Positions 7,883 to 16,630 of a stretch of 42,617 nucleotides of DNA are shown here, in pieces. Position 1 is the first letter of the stretch. Every line of letters begins with the position of its first letter. The translations under genes were made by a program, and so were the position numbers. The notes under the pieces were generated by a model, which worked only from the letters and a program-made list of their open reading frames with translations, was not told where the DNA came from and searched no databases. The stretch comes from Leyella stercorea (GTDB lineage Bacteria > Bacteroidota > Bacteroidia > Bacteroidales > Bacteroidaceae). The stretch covers positions 1 through 42,617 of the forward strand of contig NZ_JADYTS010000019.1 in the NCBI RefSeq assembly GCF_021531355.1. The letters run 5' to 3'.

Positions 7883-9061
7883 CTACAACAAATCTATCCA
7901 CATCTGACCTACTTTAGCAGGACTGTACTCAAGCGACTTCGCCACCACCTGATGGCGGAGTCGCTGCTTTTTGTCCTCATCAAGAGCAGCAAACTCAAGC
8001 ATCTTATCGGCAAAGGCACGCACATCGCCCTTTGTAACAAGCCAGCCAGCAGAACCATCTGTGCCGACTATACTACGCACTCCTTCGCACATATCCATCG
8101 TTATCGGTACAACACCATGCGATTGTGCCTCAATTAGACACAATGGAAATCCCTCGTACTCTGACACAAGACACAATGCGGAAGCACGACGATAGTATTC
8201 GTCAGGACTTTTATAGCCCTCAAAACTAACACGAGGCAACCCCATAGCCAACGACTTCAACCGCTTTGCATCAGATCCGTCGCCTAAAATGACAAGATTC
8301 CAGTCGGGCAACTTGTCATAAACCATGCGCCAAGCATCAATCAATCGGTCAATACGCTTATCTTGAAACGACAGACGACCTACATAGAGAAATTCCTTAC
8401 GTTTGTCATAACACAAGTTGACAGCAGGCTGCTGCATATTGGGAATAACATGCATATGCTCTACTTGCTCGGGGGTCAACTTCAAGTCGCGCACAATCTG
8501 GTCACGATAGCCGTCGCACAGAACCATATACTCTTCAAAATGATTTATATCCTTTTTATAGCGCTTGATATAACGACGTTCGAGAATATGTGTCATTTCA
8601 TATCGTACATACTTAGTCAAGTAATACTTAAGAGCCTTACACAAGCTTTTACGACTATTCTCACGGGCAAGTTGACGCTTGCTAACCATCTCCCAATACG
8701 GTATGTTATGATTGGCATATATCGTCTTACATCTCATACGTCGCAGCTCATCAATGACATCATACTGACGCTGCATCACAAACACCACCGAACTGATGCC
8801 ATTGGCACGTACACAATCAAGAATAAAACTCCAATCGCTACCCTTACCATTTGCTTCTGAAACTGGAGATTCTACCATATGAAAACGTTTGTCTGTTGCC
8901 AGATTGGCAGGCAATATATCAGGATACAACCTTGTCGCAAATACATATACCTCATACCCCCCACGCTTGAACAACTCATTGGCTATATCACATGTCACAC
9001 GCTCAGCTCCGCCAACTGGAAACTCACCATGCACAAACGCCACCTTCTTAACTTCTTCCAT
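7883..9061 (-). CDS. GT4-family glycosyltransferase
   Basis: Retaining GT-B fold glycosyltransferase, 392 residues, acting on nucleotide sugars at the cytoplasmic face of the membrane in surface polysaccharide or lipopolysaccharide synthesis. The N-terminal Rossmann half begins with VAFVHGEFPVGGAERV, the usual acceptor-site glycine loop. The C-terminal half carries FLYVGRLSFQDKRIDRLI and, near residues 304-320, EYEGFPLCLIEAQSHG, the EX7E donor-binding motif. The donor and acceptor cannot be read from sequence. It stands alone with its own promoter, separated from the other sugar genes. Its bases look more A/T-rich than its neighbours, a possible sign of transfer. Confidence 0.9.
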   Translation of the reverse strand: MEEVKKVAFVHGEFPVGGAERVTCDIANELFKRGGYEVYVFATRLYPDILPANLATDKRFHMVESPVSEANGKGSDWSFILDCVRANGISSVVFVMQRQYDVIDELRRMRCKTIYANHNIPYWEMVSKRQLARENSRKSLCKALKYYLTKYVRYEMTHILERRYIKRYKKDINHFEEYMVLCDGYRDQIVRDLKLTPEQVEHMHVIPNMQQPAVNLCYDKRKEFLYVGRLSFQDKRIDRLIDAWRMVYDKLPDWNLVILGDGSDAKRLKSLAMGLPRVSFEGYKSPDEYYRRASALCLVSEYEGFPLCLIEAQSHGVVPITMDMCEGVRSIVGTDGSAGWLVTKGDVRAFADKMLEFAALDEDKKQRLRHQVVAKSLEYSPAKVGQMWIDLL

Positions 9062-9104
9062 AATATCTAACTAATTATTTGCAATGTTAGTACTAAAACA
9101 AATG

Positions 9105-9136
9105 CAAATTTAGCCTTAAACATCGGAATTAGCAAA
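9105..9136 (-). promoter_or_regulatory. promoter of the GT4 gene
   Basis: Minus-strand TTTG (9136-9133), 20 bases, then TAAATTTG (9112-9105): a full match to the Bacteroidetes consensus. The start would be near 9098, about 37 bases before the ATG. Confidence 0.75.
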
Positions 9137-9310
9137 GATATAAAACAGAGAATGCTGTATAAGGACAAATAACCATAAATTCTACCTGCCATTCGTTTGG
9201 TTGAGAATACACAAGCTATTGCGTATGACCTTATTAGCTACTATTAAAGGCTGAATAAGGGGGAAGAAATTGTTAAAGTTATTACAAAAACTGTTAACAT
9301 TGAAAGGGTG

Positions 9311-9343
9311 TTGCAATATTATGCAATATTTTTAGTAACTTTG
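9311..9343 (+). promoter_or_regulatory. promoter of the M23 peptidase gene
   Basis: TAACTTTG at 9336-9343 is a perfect -7 box; TTG at 9311-9313 lies 22 bases upstream. The direct repeat TGCAATATT occurs twice between and around the boxes (9312-9320 and 9322-9330). The leader would be about 125 bases long and contains a hairpin at 9391-9426. Confidence 0.65.
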
Positions 9344-9474
9344 CATCGCAATTACAAAAATGCAACATCTGCATTGCAAATTACAAACCGAAGGTCGAAC
9401 ACGATTGTTAGTTCGACGATCACCTTTTGAAGGAATGATATACTCATTCTAATCTTAAATGCATCCTTAAAACA

Positions 9475-10422
9475 ATGAATTTAAAGAAGACAATTAAGAC
9501 ATTAGCAATATCATTGTTCCTGGCTGTGGCTCCAAACCATGCCAGCGCACAAGACCTCATTGCAAGACAGGCTCCCGTTGACCGCAAGATGGCTGCCGTG
9601 GACACCATCATGCTGCGCAACATCACAATCAAGGAGGAAGCCGAATCGCCAGCTTCTGAGCTGTACGCCAACTGGGACAACAAATACGCTCACCGCGCCA
9701 CAGAGCTGCCCGAGCACTTCAACATCGACCTGCGCCACTTCTGCATGCCCACCACAAGCCGCGTCATAACAAGTAATTTTGGCTCGCGATGGGGACGCCA
9801 GCATAAAGGTCTTGACATCAAAGTGTATATCGGTGACACAATACGCTCTGCTTTCTCAGGCAAGGTTCGCATTGTACGCTACGAAGGCGGCGGATATGGC
9901 AAGTATATCGTGATACGACATAACAACGGATTGGAGACCATCTACGGTCACCTCTCAAAACAACTCGTCGAGGAGAACCAGACAGTAAGAGCTGGTGAGG
10001 TTATCGGTCTCGGCGGCAACACCGGACGAAGCACCGGTTCGCACCTCCACTTCGAGACTCGTCTGTGTGGCGTTGCTCTCAACCCGGCATTGATGTTCGA
10101 CTTCCGCGAACAAGACGTGACGGGCGACTACTACGCATTCAACCGCTCTACATACGACAGCGAATCGGCTACAGCTACTCGTCTGCGTGGTAAGCAGGAT
10201 GGCTCTACGCTTGCAAGCAAAGACTCTGACAACGACTACGCTACAAACGACCGCACCACATCAGGTCTGGATGACCAGATACAGTATCACAAGGTGGTTA
10301 AGGGTGAGACACTGGAGAGCATCTCACGCAAGCGTGGCGTTACTATCGCACAGATTTGCAAGCTCAACCACATAACAAAGAAGATGAAGTTGCGTCCAGG
10401 ACAGATCCTGCGCTACTCATAA
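9475..10422 (+). CDS. secreted M23 (LytM-type) peptidase with LysM domain
   Basis: Zinc endopeptidase fold that cuts, or regulates cutting of, peptidoglycan cross-links in the periplasm. A signal peptide covers about residues 1-25 (KKTIKTLAISLFLAVAPNHASAQ). The M23 domain (about 85-205) has its metal ligands: His110 and Asp114 in HKGLDIKV, then His190 and His192 in SHLHFE, with GHLSK and GNTGRSTGSH between. An acidic, Ser/Thr-rich linker follows, then a LysM repeat (about 268-315, YHKVVKGETLESISRKRGVTI). All key residues are present, so the protein should be active rather than a NlpD/EnvC-type activator. It is monocistronic: it has its own promoter and a strong terminator. Confidence 0.95.
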   Translation: MNLKKTIKTLAISLFLAVAPNHASAQDLIARQAPVDRKMAAVDTIMLRNITIKEEAESPASELYANWDNKYAHRATELPEHFNIDLRHFCMPTTSRVITSNFGSRWGRQHKGLDIKVYIGDTIRSAFSGKVRIVRYEGGGYGKYIVIRHNNGLETIYGHLSKQLVEENQTVRAGEVIGLGGNTGRSTGSHLHFETRLCGVALNPALMFDFREQDVTGDYYAFNRSTYDSESATATRLRGKQDGSTLASKDSDNDYATNDRTTSGLDDQIQYHKVVKGETLESISRKRGVTIAQICKLNHITKKMKLRPGQILRYS

Positions 10423-10463
10423 TCAAACCGAAATATTACCAAATTTATTATATTAGATTGAGC

Positions 10464-10508
10464 GCGCCAGAAGAAACAGTGATGTTTCGTTCTGGCGCAG
10501 TTTTTTTT
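10464..10508 (+). terminator. rho-independent terminator of the M23 gene
   Basis: GCGCCAGAA (10464-10472) pairs with TTCTGGCGC (10490-10498), and inside GAAACA (10473-10478) pairs with TGTTTC (10483-10488) around a GTGA loop. Eight T follow at 10501-10508. This is a textbook terminator 40 bases after the stop codon. Confidence 0.93.
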
Positions 10509-10549
10509 ATAAACATCTTCAATAAACAAACGGATAACCCTCATACACT

Positions 10550-11083
10550 ATGCTGCTGAAATTTTTCATGACATGCAACAAGATTGGAGCGTTCACCCTC
10601 GGTGGCGGATATGCCATGATTCCGATTATGGAACGCGAGTTTGTAGACAAAAACCAATGGATGGACCGCCAGGAGTTTATGGACATTATGGTGGTGGCAC
10701 AGACCACACCTGGCATCTTCGCCGTTGACATGGCGAGCCATATAGGCTACAAGCTGCGCGGCGTCTTGGGTGGAATCGTGGGTGCCGTAGGCATCGCCCT
10801 ACCCTCTATCATCGCCATTATGATTATAGCCATGTTCTTCCATAACATCAAGGACAACCCTTGGGTGGAGAAGTTCTTCCGCGGAGTTCGCCCGGCTGTG
10901 GTGGCTCTGATTGCTGCACCTTGCTTCAAAATGGCTAAGACGGCTGGCATAACATGGCGCACCGTATGGATTCCGATAGTGTGCTGTCTGCTCATAGCCT
11001 TAGCAAATGTCTCACCTATATACCTTATCATCATAGCAGGCGTGGCAGGGTGGCTTCTTGGACGTTGCACGAAGTGGAATTAG
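10550..11083 (+). CDS. chrA: short-chain chromate transporter family protein, subunit 1
   Basis: Membrane protein of the CHR family, 177 residues, corresponding to one half of long ChrA. The signature FFMTCNKIGAFTLGGGYAMIP, with the glycine-rich loop, and AQTTPGIFAVDMASHIGY are CHR hallmarks. About five hydrophobic segments follow. Two adjacent half-size genes (short-chain CHR pairs) act together in characterised cases to export chromate; in Bacteroidetes the true substrate is unproven. The partner follows after a 224-base repeat element. The gene begins 41 bases after the terminator of the M23 gene and I see no good promoter box between them. Confidence 0.9.
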   Translation: MLLKFFMTCNKIGAFTLGGGYAMIPIMEREFVDKNQWMDRQEFMDIMVVAQTTPGIFAVDMASHIGYKLRGVLGGIVGAVGIALPSIIAIMIIAMFFHNIKDNPWVEKFFRGVRPAVVALIAAPCFKMAKTAGITWRTVWIPIVCCLLIALANVSPIYLIIIAGVAGWLLGRCTKWN

Positions 11084-11304
11084 GAGTTTTGAATTTTGAA
11101 TGTTGAATTATTCTCGGCTTACGCCTGCGATTTTGAATTTTAGATTTTTAAATTTTGAGTTACTGTATTCGGCAATTCTAAATTCAAAATTGAATAATTC
11201 CTAATCGGCAAAGCCGATAATTCAAAACTCAAAATTCAAAATTCAAAATTGCCGCAGGCAACAATTCAAAACTCAAAATTCAAAATTCAAAACTCAAAAC
11301 TCAC
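11084..11304. repeat. heptamer/GC-palindrome intergenic element, copy 2
   Basis: It fills the gap between the two chrA halves. TTTTGAA-type heptamers come first and TTCAAAA-type heptamers later, with GC palindromes TCGGCAAAGCCGA and GCCGCAGGC between. The core at 11105-11132 is identical to that of copies 1 and 3. It starts immediately after the stop codon and ends a few bases before the next ATG. Confidence 0.85.
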
Positions 11305-11307
11305 AAC

Positions 11308-11880
11308 ATGATTTTTCTGAAACTCTTTATAGTCTTCACCAAGATAGGAACATTCAATTTCGGTGGCGGTTATGCCATGCTGTCGCTTATACACAACGAG
11401 GTGGTGGTGAAGAACGCATGGCTTAGCAATGCCGAGTTTACCGACATCGTGGCTATAAGCCAGTCGACACCAGGTCCTATCGGCATCAATGCGGCTACAT
11501 ACGCAGGATATGTGGCAGTACTGAATCAAGGCTATCCGGAATGGTTGGCAGCAGTAGGCTCAGTAATAGCGTCGCTGAGCATAATATGGCTGCCGTTTGT
11601 AATAATGATACTTATTTCGCGCTATCTCATCAACCACAAGGACTCGAAGATTGTAAAGGACATCTTCAAAGGCTTGCGCCCTACAATCGTAGGACTGATA
11701 GCTGCGGCTGCCGTGCTGCTTATGAACCAGGAGAACTTCGGCTCGCCAACCGACAATGCCGTCAACTTTGCCATAAGCATAGCACTCTTTGCCGCTACAT
11801 TCTATTTCACCAAGTTCCGCAAGAGCAACCCCATACTCGTAATGCTCGTATGCGGACTCTTGGGACTCGTGATATTCTGA
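11308..11880 (+). CDS. chrA: short-chain chromate transporter family protein, subunit 2
   Basis: Second half-size CHR membrane protein, 190 residues. It has KIGTFNFGGGYAMLS, and SQSTPGPIGINAATYAGY in the position of the ChrA PGP motif, then about five hydrophobic stretches (for example LSIIWLPFVIMILISRYL and ILVMLVCGLLGLVIF). Presumed heterodimer partner of the preceding gene in inverse membrane orientation, as described for short-chain CHR pairs. Its stop codon is one base from the convergent rsmD stop. The bases before its ATG are heptamer repeat and carry no Shine-Dalgarno motif. Confidence 0.9.
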   Translation: MIFLKLFIVFTKIGTFNFGGGYAMLSLIHNEVVVKNAWLSNAEFTDIVAISQSTPGPIGINAATYAGYVAVLNQGYPEWLAAVGSVIASLSIIWLPFVIMILISRYLINHKDSKIVKDIFKGLRPTIVGLIAAAAVLLMNQENFGSPTDNAVNFAISIALFAATFYFTKFRKSNPILVMLVCGLLGLVIF

Positions 11881-11881
11881 T

Positions 11882-12430
11882 TTACTCCTCAACAGTCTCT
11901 GCTCTGAACAGCGAGAAGTTGACGCTGCCATAGGCACGATGTTCAATAAAGCCCGGCACATCGGAGAAGTCGTTCTTCTTGCCATGCTCGAATACAAGCA
12001 GTCCACCGGGTTTCAACATTCCCTTTTCAAGAATCAAGCGCGGAATGGTGGGCAGTTCGGGCAAGGCATAAGGTGGGTCGGCAAATATCAGGTCGAACTG
12101 CTGCTTGCACGTCTTTATGAATCTGAACACGTCGCCACGTATCAGTATGTTGTCGTTGGTGTCGAGCTTCTTCATACACTCGCGGATGAACGAAGCGTGG
12201 TCGCGGTCCATCTCAACACTCACCACGGGAGCACAGCCGCGCGACAGCAGTTCGAGCGAAATGCTACCCGTACCTGCAAAAAGGTCGAGAGCATTGGCTC
12301 CTTCCATGTCGACATAACCGTTTATTACATTAAAGATATTCTCCTTTGCGAAATCGGTTGTGGGACGCGCCTTAAACGAACGTGGAATGTCGAAATGGCG
12401 TCCCTTGTATATACCAGTTATTATTCTCAT
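11882..12430 (-). CDS. rsmD: 16S rRNA (guanine966-N2)-methyltransferase
   Basis: SAM-dependent methylation of G966 of 16S rRNA during 30S assembly. The 182-residue length fits. The SAM-binding motif I is DLFAGTGSISLELLSRG (about residues 49-65) and the catalytic motif IV is FADPPYALP. The N-terminus MRIITGIYKGRHFDIPRSFKARPTTD matches the family's RNA-binding start (RIIAGxxKGRxL...RPTxD). It lies 15 bases downstream of the DUF3822 gene, a pairing common in Bacteroidetes, and is the last gene of the long minus-strand run. Confidence 0.95.
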   Translation of the reverse strand: MRIITGIYKGRHFDIPRSFKARPTTDFAKENIFNVINGYVDMEGANALDLFAGTGSISLELLSRGCAPVVSVEMDRDHASFIRECMKKLDTNDNILIRGDVFRFIKTCKQQFDLIFADPPYALPELPTIPRLILEKGMLKPGGLLVFEHGKKNDFSDVPGFIEHRAYGSVNFSLFRAETVEE

Positions 12431-12445
12431 AGTCTTGTTTATATT

Positions 12446-13222
12446 TTAATGAACATGCTTTATGTTCTTGATAAAGCGTCCCAATTCCTTCACCAGCTGT
12501 TCAAGTCCGGCTATGTTGCCCGACAGACATAAGATGTCAGTGCGTTTCATTGCGAGCGTCTGCCATACATTAAGTATGTAGTAGGCTGCATCGGGAGCAA
12601 GCGTCGCGTCGAACGAATTGCAGAAGCGCACCCTACCCTTACGGAATGCGCAGATGTCAATGCGCTTGTCGTGGAAATAGCAGAACAATTTCTCCTGAAA
12701 TCCTCCCCACGACTGCTGGCTGAACTGCACAAGTACGGGGGCAAGCAACGGCATGTACTGCACTCCACGGAAAGTTTCGCTCAAAACGAAGCGCAAATCA
12801 CGGTTGACGGCATACGCTGCCACCACGCCGAGTTGCGCAATGGGATATATCAGCACCTCGTCCTGGCGCATGTTCGAATTGGTGTGGGCATAAAGCATAG
12901 CCACTGTGCGCTCGTCGAATTCCTCCTGTGGAATGAGCAGCAGCTGCGTGTCAATCACCACTAACACTTCATCGTAGAGCGACTCTGCCTGAGGCACAGC
13001 CGTCTGCACCACGTCGGTGTTGATTTCGCCCGAGAGTGGAGTGAGATGTGTGGGGCGCTTGGCTTGCGGCAGTCGACACTCAGTCAATGCCTGGCGCAGA
13101 TTGGCAGCCACAGCAATGCCCGCCTTCATGTTGTACTGCTCGTAGTCGGTCTGTCCCTCGATGACTGTATTAGGGGCAGTAAACGTTATCGTAGTACGTG
13201 TTATGCGTATTGTCAGTTTCAT
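12446..13222 (-). CDS. DUF3822 family protein
   Basis: Cytoplasmic protein of 258 residues that I place in the DUF3822 family on its position next to rsmD and on its general make-up: it looks like a degenerate actin/ASKHA-like fold with β-rich N- and C-terminal halves. The function is unknown. Visible features are a hydrophobic VLVVIDTQLLLIPQEEF segment near residues 85-100 and LCLSGNIAGLEQLVKELGRFI near the C-terminus, which resembles the last helices of ASKHA proteins. There is no signal peptide. It starts 29 bases after the preceding glycosyltransferase stop. Confidence 0.75.
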   Translation of the reverse strand: MKLTIRITRTTITFTAPNTVIEGQTDYEQYNMKAGIAVAANLRQALTECRLPQAKRPTHLTPLSGEINTDVVQTAVPQAESLYDEVLVVIDTQLLLIPQEEFDERTVAMLYAHTNSNMRQDEVLIYPIAQLGVVAAYAVNRDLRFVLSETFRGVQYMPLLAPVLVQFSQQSWGGFQEKLFCYFHDKRIDICAFRKGRVRFCNSFDATLAPDAAYYILNVWQTLAMKRTDILCLSGNIAGLEQLVKELGRFIKNIKHVH

Positions 13223-13251
13223 AAGAGTAATTCTCTGTTATCAGTATTTTA

Positions 13252-14274
13252 TCACCAATGCTTTGCCTTTCCGAATATCTTATGCAGTCTGTTGACCACC
13301 GAGCGGCGTATGTGTCCGAAATTGCCGTATCGCAGATTGAGCCACAACTCCTCCAATGAGCGTCCTGCCTTAATCCACGGATGTCCGTAGGCGTAGGTGC
13401 GATACACCTTGTTCTTGAACGCCACATCCTCCACCACATAACGCGGATGGCGTATGTTGGCTGTGTCGATGTCGAAACGCTGCATGGTGAACAGTCGGCG
13501 CAAGCGGCGTGGCATGGTCTGAAGCGAACCGGTGTAATGGGTCGACCCGTCGGTAGCACCGAGATTGTTTATCATATTGCGCGTTGGCATAATGGCGAGA
13601 CCTGAATTGAGAAGCATCGACGACCAGAATATGGTCTCGTAATATGCCTTGCCCGACGCACGATGGTCGTAGCAGGCGTGCAACGTGTCGAGACAATAGC
13701 GACGCTGGTGCATAACGTCATTAAGCTGGCGCATTGCGTCGGGGTCGTCGAGAAAGGCGTAGGTCTCGTCCCATGTGTCGATGACGCGTCGCCATGATGC
13801 CCATCCCCATATAGAGAACACCGAGGTGAACATATAATCATAAGGACTGTCTACCTTCTCCTCAGGATTGAATCCTGCCACCATCCACACACGGTTGTCG
13901 TACTCGTAACGGTCGAGCATCTGCTTGCAGAACGGGAAGAACGACTGCGACGGCACGTCATCGTCTTCAAGCACGATGCACTTGTCTACAATCGAGAACG
14001 CCCACTTCTGCGATATATATTCCGAAGGGTCGCATCCGTAGTTGCGCTCCTGATATTTGCGAAGAACCTCACACTGCCAGTCGATATTTTCAACCACACG
14101 TCGGCATCCTTCAATGCCGGGCATATCGCGCTCGCCACGTGGTCCGTCCTGATAGAGGAACAGTCGTGAGGGTCGCGCCTTGCGCACTTCGTCGAACACC
14201 TTCTTGAGATGGTCGGGACGATTGAAGAACAGTATAAGTACGGCGACGTCGGTCTTGTATGGTTGTAGCGTCAT
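13252..14274 (-). CDS. glycosyltransferase-like protein (GT-A fold, GNT-I/HlpA-like group)
   Basis: Probable nucleotide-sugar transferase of 340 residues. I chose the ATG at 14274 (MTLQPYKTDVAVLILFFNRP) because the reading frame further upstream overlaps the 3' end of recG and encodes an unlikely sequence. After a β-strand it has NRPDHLKKVFDEVRKARPSRLFLYQDGPR, and at 103-106 the acidic EDDD of a metal-binding DxD motif. MFTSVFSIWGWASWRRVID is another block seen in proteins annotated as hemolytic-protein HlpA-like or GNT-I-like transferases. There is no membrane segment. Acceptor and sugar are unknown. It is a likely surface-glycan gene inside a run of housekeeping genes. Confidence 0.8.
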   Translation of the reverse strand: MTLQPYKTDVAVLILFFNRPDHLKKVFDEVRKARPSRLFLYQDGPRGERDMPGIEGCRRVVENIDWQCEVLRKYQERNYGCDPSEYISQKWAFSIVDKCIVLEDDDVPSQSFFPFCKQMLDRYEYDNRVWMVAGFNPEEKVDSPYDYMFTSVFSIWGWASWRRVIDTWDETYAFLDDPDAMRQLNDVMHQRRYCLDTLHACYDHRASGKAYYETIFWSSMLLNSGLAIMPTRNMINNLGATDGSTHYTGSLQTMPRRLRRLFTMQRFDIDTANIRHPRYVVEDVAFKNKVYRTYAYGHPWIKAGRSLEELWLNLRYGNFGHIRRSVVNRLHKIFGKAKHW

Positions 14275-14315
14275 AAGCGTAATGTTGATTATGTTAATGA
14301 TTAAACATGTATTGT

Positions 14316-16412
14316 CTATGATATGGCTGCCCAGTTGACGTTGGTGTCGCGCAGCTGGCGCAAGCGGTTCCACAGCATTGCATATTGTGATGACGTGCAA
14401 GTGGGGTCGGCATCAATGATGCGCTGCGCCTCCTGTCGTGCCAATGCAACGAGCTGACCGTCGCGTGCTATATCGGCTATCTTCAGGTCGAACGCAATGC
14501 CACTCTGCTGCGTTCCCTCAAGGTCGCCGGGTCCGCGCAGTTTGAGGTCGGCTTCGGCTATACGGAATCCGTCGTTGGTCTGACACATTATGTCGATGCG
14601 CTTGCGCGTAACTTCCGACAGCTTGTATGTAGTGACGAGTATGCAATAACTCTGGTCGGCGCCACGTCCTACACGTCCGCGCAACTGATGCAGCTGCGAC
14701 AGTCCGAAGCGTTGCGAGTCGAGTATCACCATCACCGAAGCGTTAGGCACATTAACGCCCACCTCAATAACGGTGGTTGCAACGAGTATCTGTGTCTCGC
14801 CACTTACAAACTTCTGCATCTCGGCATCCTTCTCCTTCGACTTCATCCTGCCGTGAACCTTGCTTATGCTGAACTCGGGGAAGATGTCGCACAGAGCAGC
14901 ATATCCCTCTTCCAGATTCTTGAGGTCGCTCTTCTCGCTCTCGGTGATGAGCGGATAAACGATATATACCTGTCGTCCGAGACGTATCTGCTGACGTATG
15001 CCGTTGTAGAGCGACGTCATCTGGTTGTCAAACTTGTGTATGGTCTGCACCGGCTTGCGTCCAGGCGGCAACTCGTCGATGATGCTCACGTCGAGGTCGC
15101 CGTATATTGTCATGGCGAGAGTGCGCGGAATAGGCGTGGCGGTCATGACAAGGATGTGCGGCGGGTTCTCGCTCTTTGCCCACAAGCGTGCCCGCTGGGC
15201 TACTCCGAAGCGGTGTTGTTCGTCGATGACGGCAACGCCAAGACGCTGAAAGCGCACAGGATCTTCGAGTATGGCGTGTGTTCCGACGAGTATGCGCACA
15301 TCGCCCGATATGAGTCCGTCGAGAACATTGGCGCGCTGCTTGCCCTTCACCATTCCCGTGAGCAGTTCGGTGCGTATGTCCATACCGTCAAGAAACTCGC
15401 GTATGGTGGCAAGATGCTGCTCTGCCAATATCTCGGTAGGCGCCATGATGCACGCCTGATAGCCGTTGCCAAGAGCAATGAGCATTGTCATAAGCGCCAC
15501 AAGTGTCTTGCCAGAACCTACATCGCCTTGCAGCAGACGGTTCATCTGGCGACCCGAACGCATATCGTCGCGTATCTCGTGCATCACACGTTTCTGTGCA
15601 CCGGTGAGTTCGAACTTGAGATTGTTGGCATAGAAGTCGTTGAACTCCTGCCCTACTTTGTTCAATATGTAGCCACGATACTTGCGACGATGGTCGCTGG
15701 CGTAGCGCAGAATGTTGAGCTGAACGTAGAACAGCTCTTCAAACTTGAGTCGTTCGCGCGCCTTCTTCATGTCCATAGCGTTGCGCGGATAGTGAACGCA
15801 ACGCATGGCCTCATCGCGCGACATAAGATGCAGACGCTCCACGATAAAGGGCGGCAATGTTTCGGGCAATGGCGTGGCTATCTTCTGAAGCATCGTCTTG
15901 ACCAGACGCTCTATGTTGCGCGACGACATGCCCGTCTTCTTCATCCGCTCGGTGGTGATATAGTAGGGTTGCATGCCCATCTCAGAGAGCTGCAAATCTT
16001 TAGCAAGGTCGATGTCGGGATGTGCTATCTGATAGCGTCCGCCGAATACCGACGGTCGTCCGAAGACTATATACTCCACACCCACCTTATAATTCTTGTA
16101 TACGTATTGCGCACCCGAGAACCATACGAGATCCATCACGCCGTGGTCGTCGGTGAAGTGTGCCACGACACGCTTCTTGCGCGGTCCCATCTCAAACTCC
16201 TCAAACGACAGGATGTGTCCCTTTATCTGCACGAAGGGCATGTCGCTCGTCAACTCGCTGATGGCATATATGCGACTGCGGTCGACATATTTGTAAGGAT
16301 AATACTCCAACAAGCCACCCCAGGTGCTCACCTCGAGTTCCTTCTTCAACAGCTCCTTGCGCTGCGGCCCGACACCGGGCAGATACATTATGTCTTGTGA
16401 GAGTATGTCCAT
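14316..16412 (-). CDS. recG: ATP-dependent DNA helicase RecG
   Basis: Branch-migrating helicase that regresses stalled forks and processes Holliday junctions. The 698 residues are normal. An N-terminal wedge/OB domain (about 1-200) is followed by helicase domain 1 with Walker A GDVGSGKT near residue 297, DEQHR near 397 and TATPIPRT. Domain 2 has VIEVGVNVPNASVMVI and the HQLRGRVGRG block. The TTPRT-like C-terminal wedge follows. Start: MDILSQDIMYLPGVGPQRKELL, which carries the family's helix-hairpin-like opening. A repeat element separates it from the upstream ispD gene. Confidence 0.97.
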   Translation of the reverse strand: MDILSQDIMYLPGVGPQRKELLKKELEVSTWGGLLEYYPYKYVDRSRIYAISELTSDMPFVQIKGHILSFEEFEMGPRKKRVVAHFTDDHGVMDLVWFSGAQYVYKNYKVGVEYIVFGRPSVFGGRYQIAHPDIDLAKDLQLSEMGMQPYYITTERMKKTGMSSRNIERLVKTMLQKIATPLPETLPPFIVERLHLMSRDEAMRCVHYPRNAMDMKKARERLKFEELFYVQLNILRYASDHRRKYRGYILNKVGQEFNDFYANNLKFELTGAQKRVMHEIRDDMRSGRQMNRLLQGDVGSGKTLVALMTMLIALGNGYQACIMAPTEILAEQHLATIREFLDGMDIRTELLTGMVKGKQRANVLDGLISGDVRILVGTHAILEDPVRFQRLGVAVIDEQHRFGVAQRARLWAKSENPPHILVMTATPIPRTLAMTIYGDLDVSIIDELPPGRKPVQTIHKFDNQMTSLYNGIRQQIRLGRQVYIVYPLITESEKSDLKNLEEGYAALCDIFPEFSISKVHGRMKSKEKDAEMQKFVSGETQILVATTVIEVGVNVPNASVMVILDSQRFGLSQLHQLRGRVGRGADQSYCILVTTYKLSEVTRKRIDIMCQTNDGFRIAEADLKLRGPGDLEGTQQSGIAFDLKIADIARDGQLVALARQEAQRIIDADPTCTSSQYAMLWNRLRQLRDTNVNWAAIS

Positions 16413-16420
16413 CGCTTGTG

Positions 16421-16630
16421 CGAATTTTGAATTTTGAGTTTTGAATTAGGAATTATTCTCGGCTTCGCCAGTTGAAGAGTTTTGAATTTTGAGTTTGGAG
16501 TTAGGAATTATTCTCGGCTTACGCCTGCGATTGTGAATTGATGAATTTTGAGTTGAGCAATTCAAAATTGAACAATTCCTAATCGGCGTAGCCGACCCAT
16601 TCAAAACTCAAAATTCAAAATTCAAAACTC
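16421..16630. repeat. heptamer/GC-palindrome intergenic element, copy 3
   Basis: It lies between ispD and recG and has the same architecture as the copies in dapF-dapL and chrA1-chrA2: TTTTGAA-type heptamers on the left, TTCAAAA-type on the right, and GC palindromes such as TCGGCGTAGCCGA. The core at 16505-16532 matches the other two; a partial second core starts near 16449. The right edge touches the hairpin that contains the ispD stop codon. Confidence 0.85.

Larger units (their letters stand above)
9062..9474. other. divergent intergenic region with two promoters
   Basis: It carries the promoter of the glycosyltransferase (9105-9136) and that of the M23 peptidase (9311-9343). In the peptidase leader a hairpin GTCGAAC/GTTCGAC (9394-9400/9411-9417), flanked by AAGG/CCTT (9391-9394/9423-9426), lies between the predicted start and the ATG. 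Apart from these I see no gene. Confidence 0.65.

Noticed and set aside
14275..14400. Longer N-terminus for the glycosyltransferase after recG
   Set aside because: It would overlap the recG 3' end by 85 bases and encodes residues that do not fit a GT-A fold.
14688..16400. 570-codon open frame on the plus strand opposite recG
   Set aside because: It is the exact antisense of a clear helicase with all motifs; its protein is rich in His, Leu and Val with no domain. Codon bias of recG keeps this frame free of stops.
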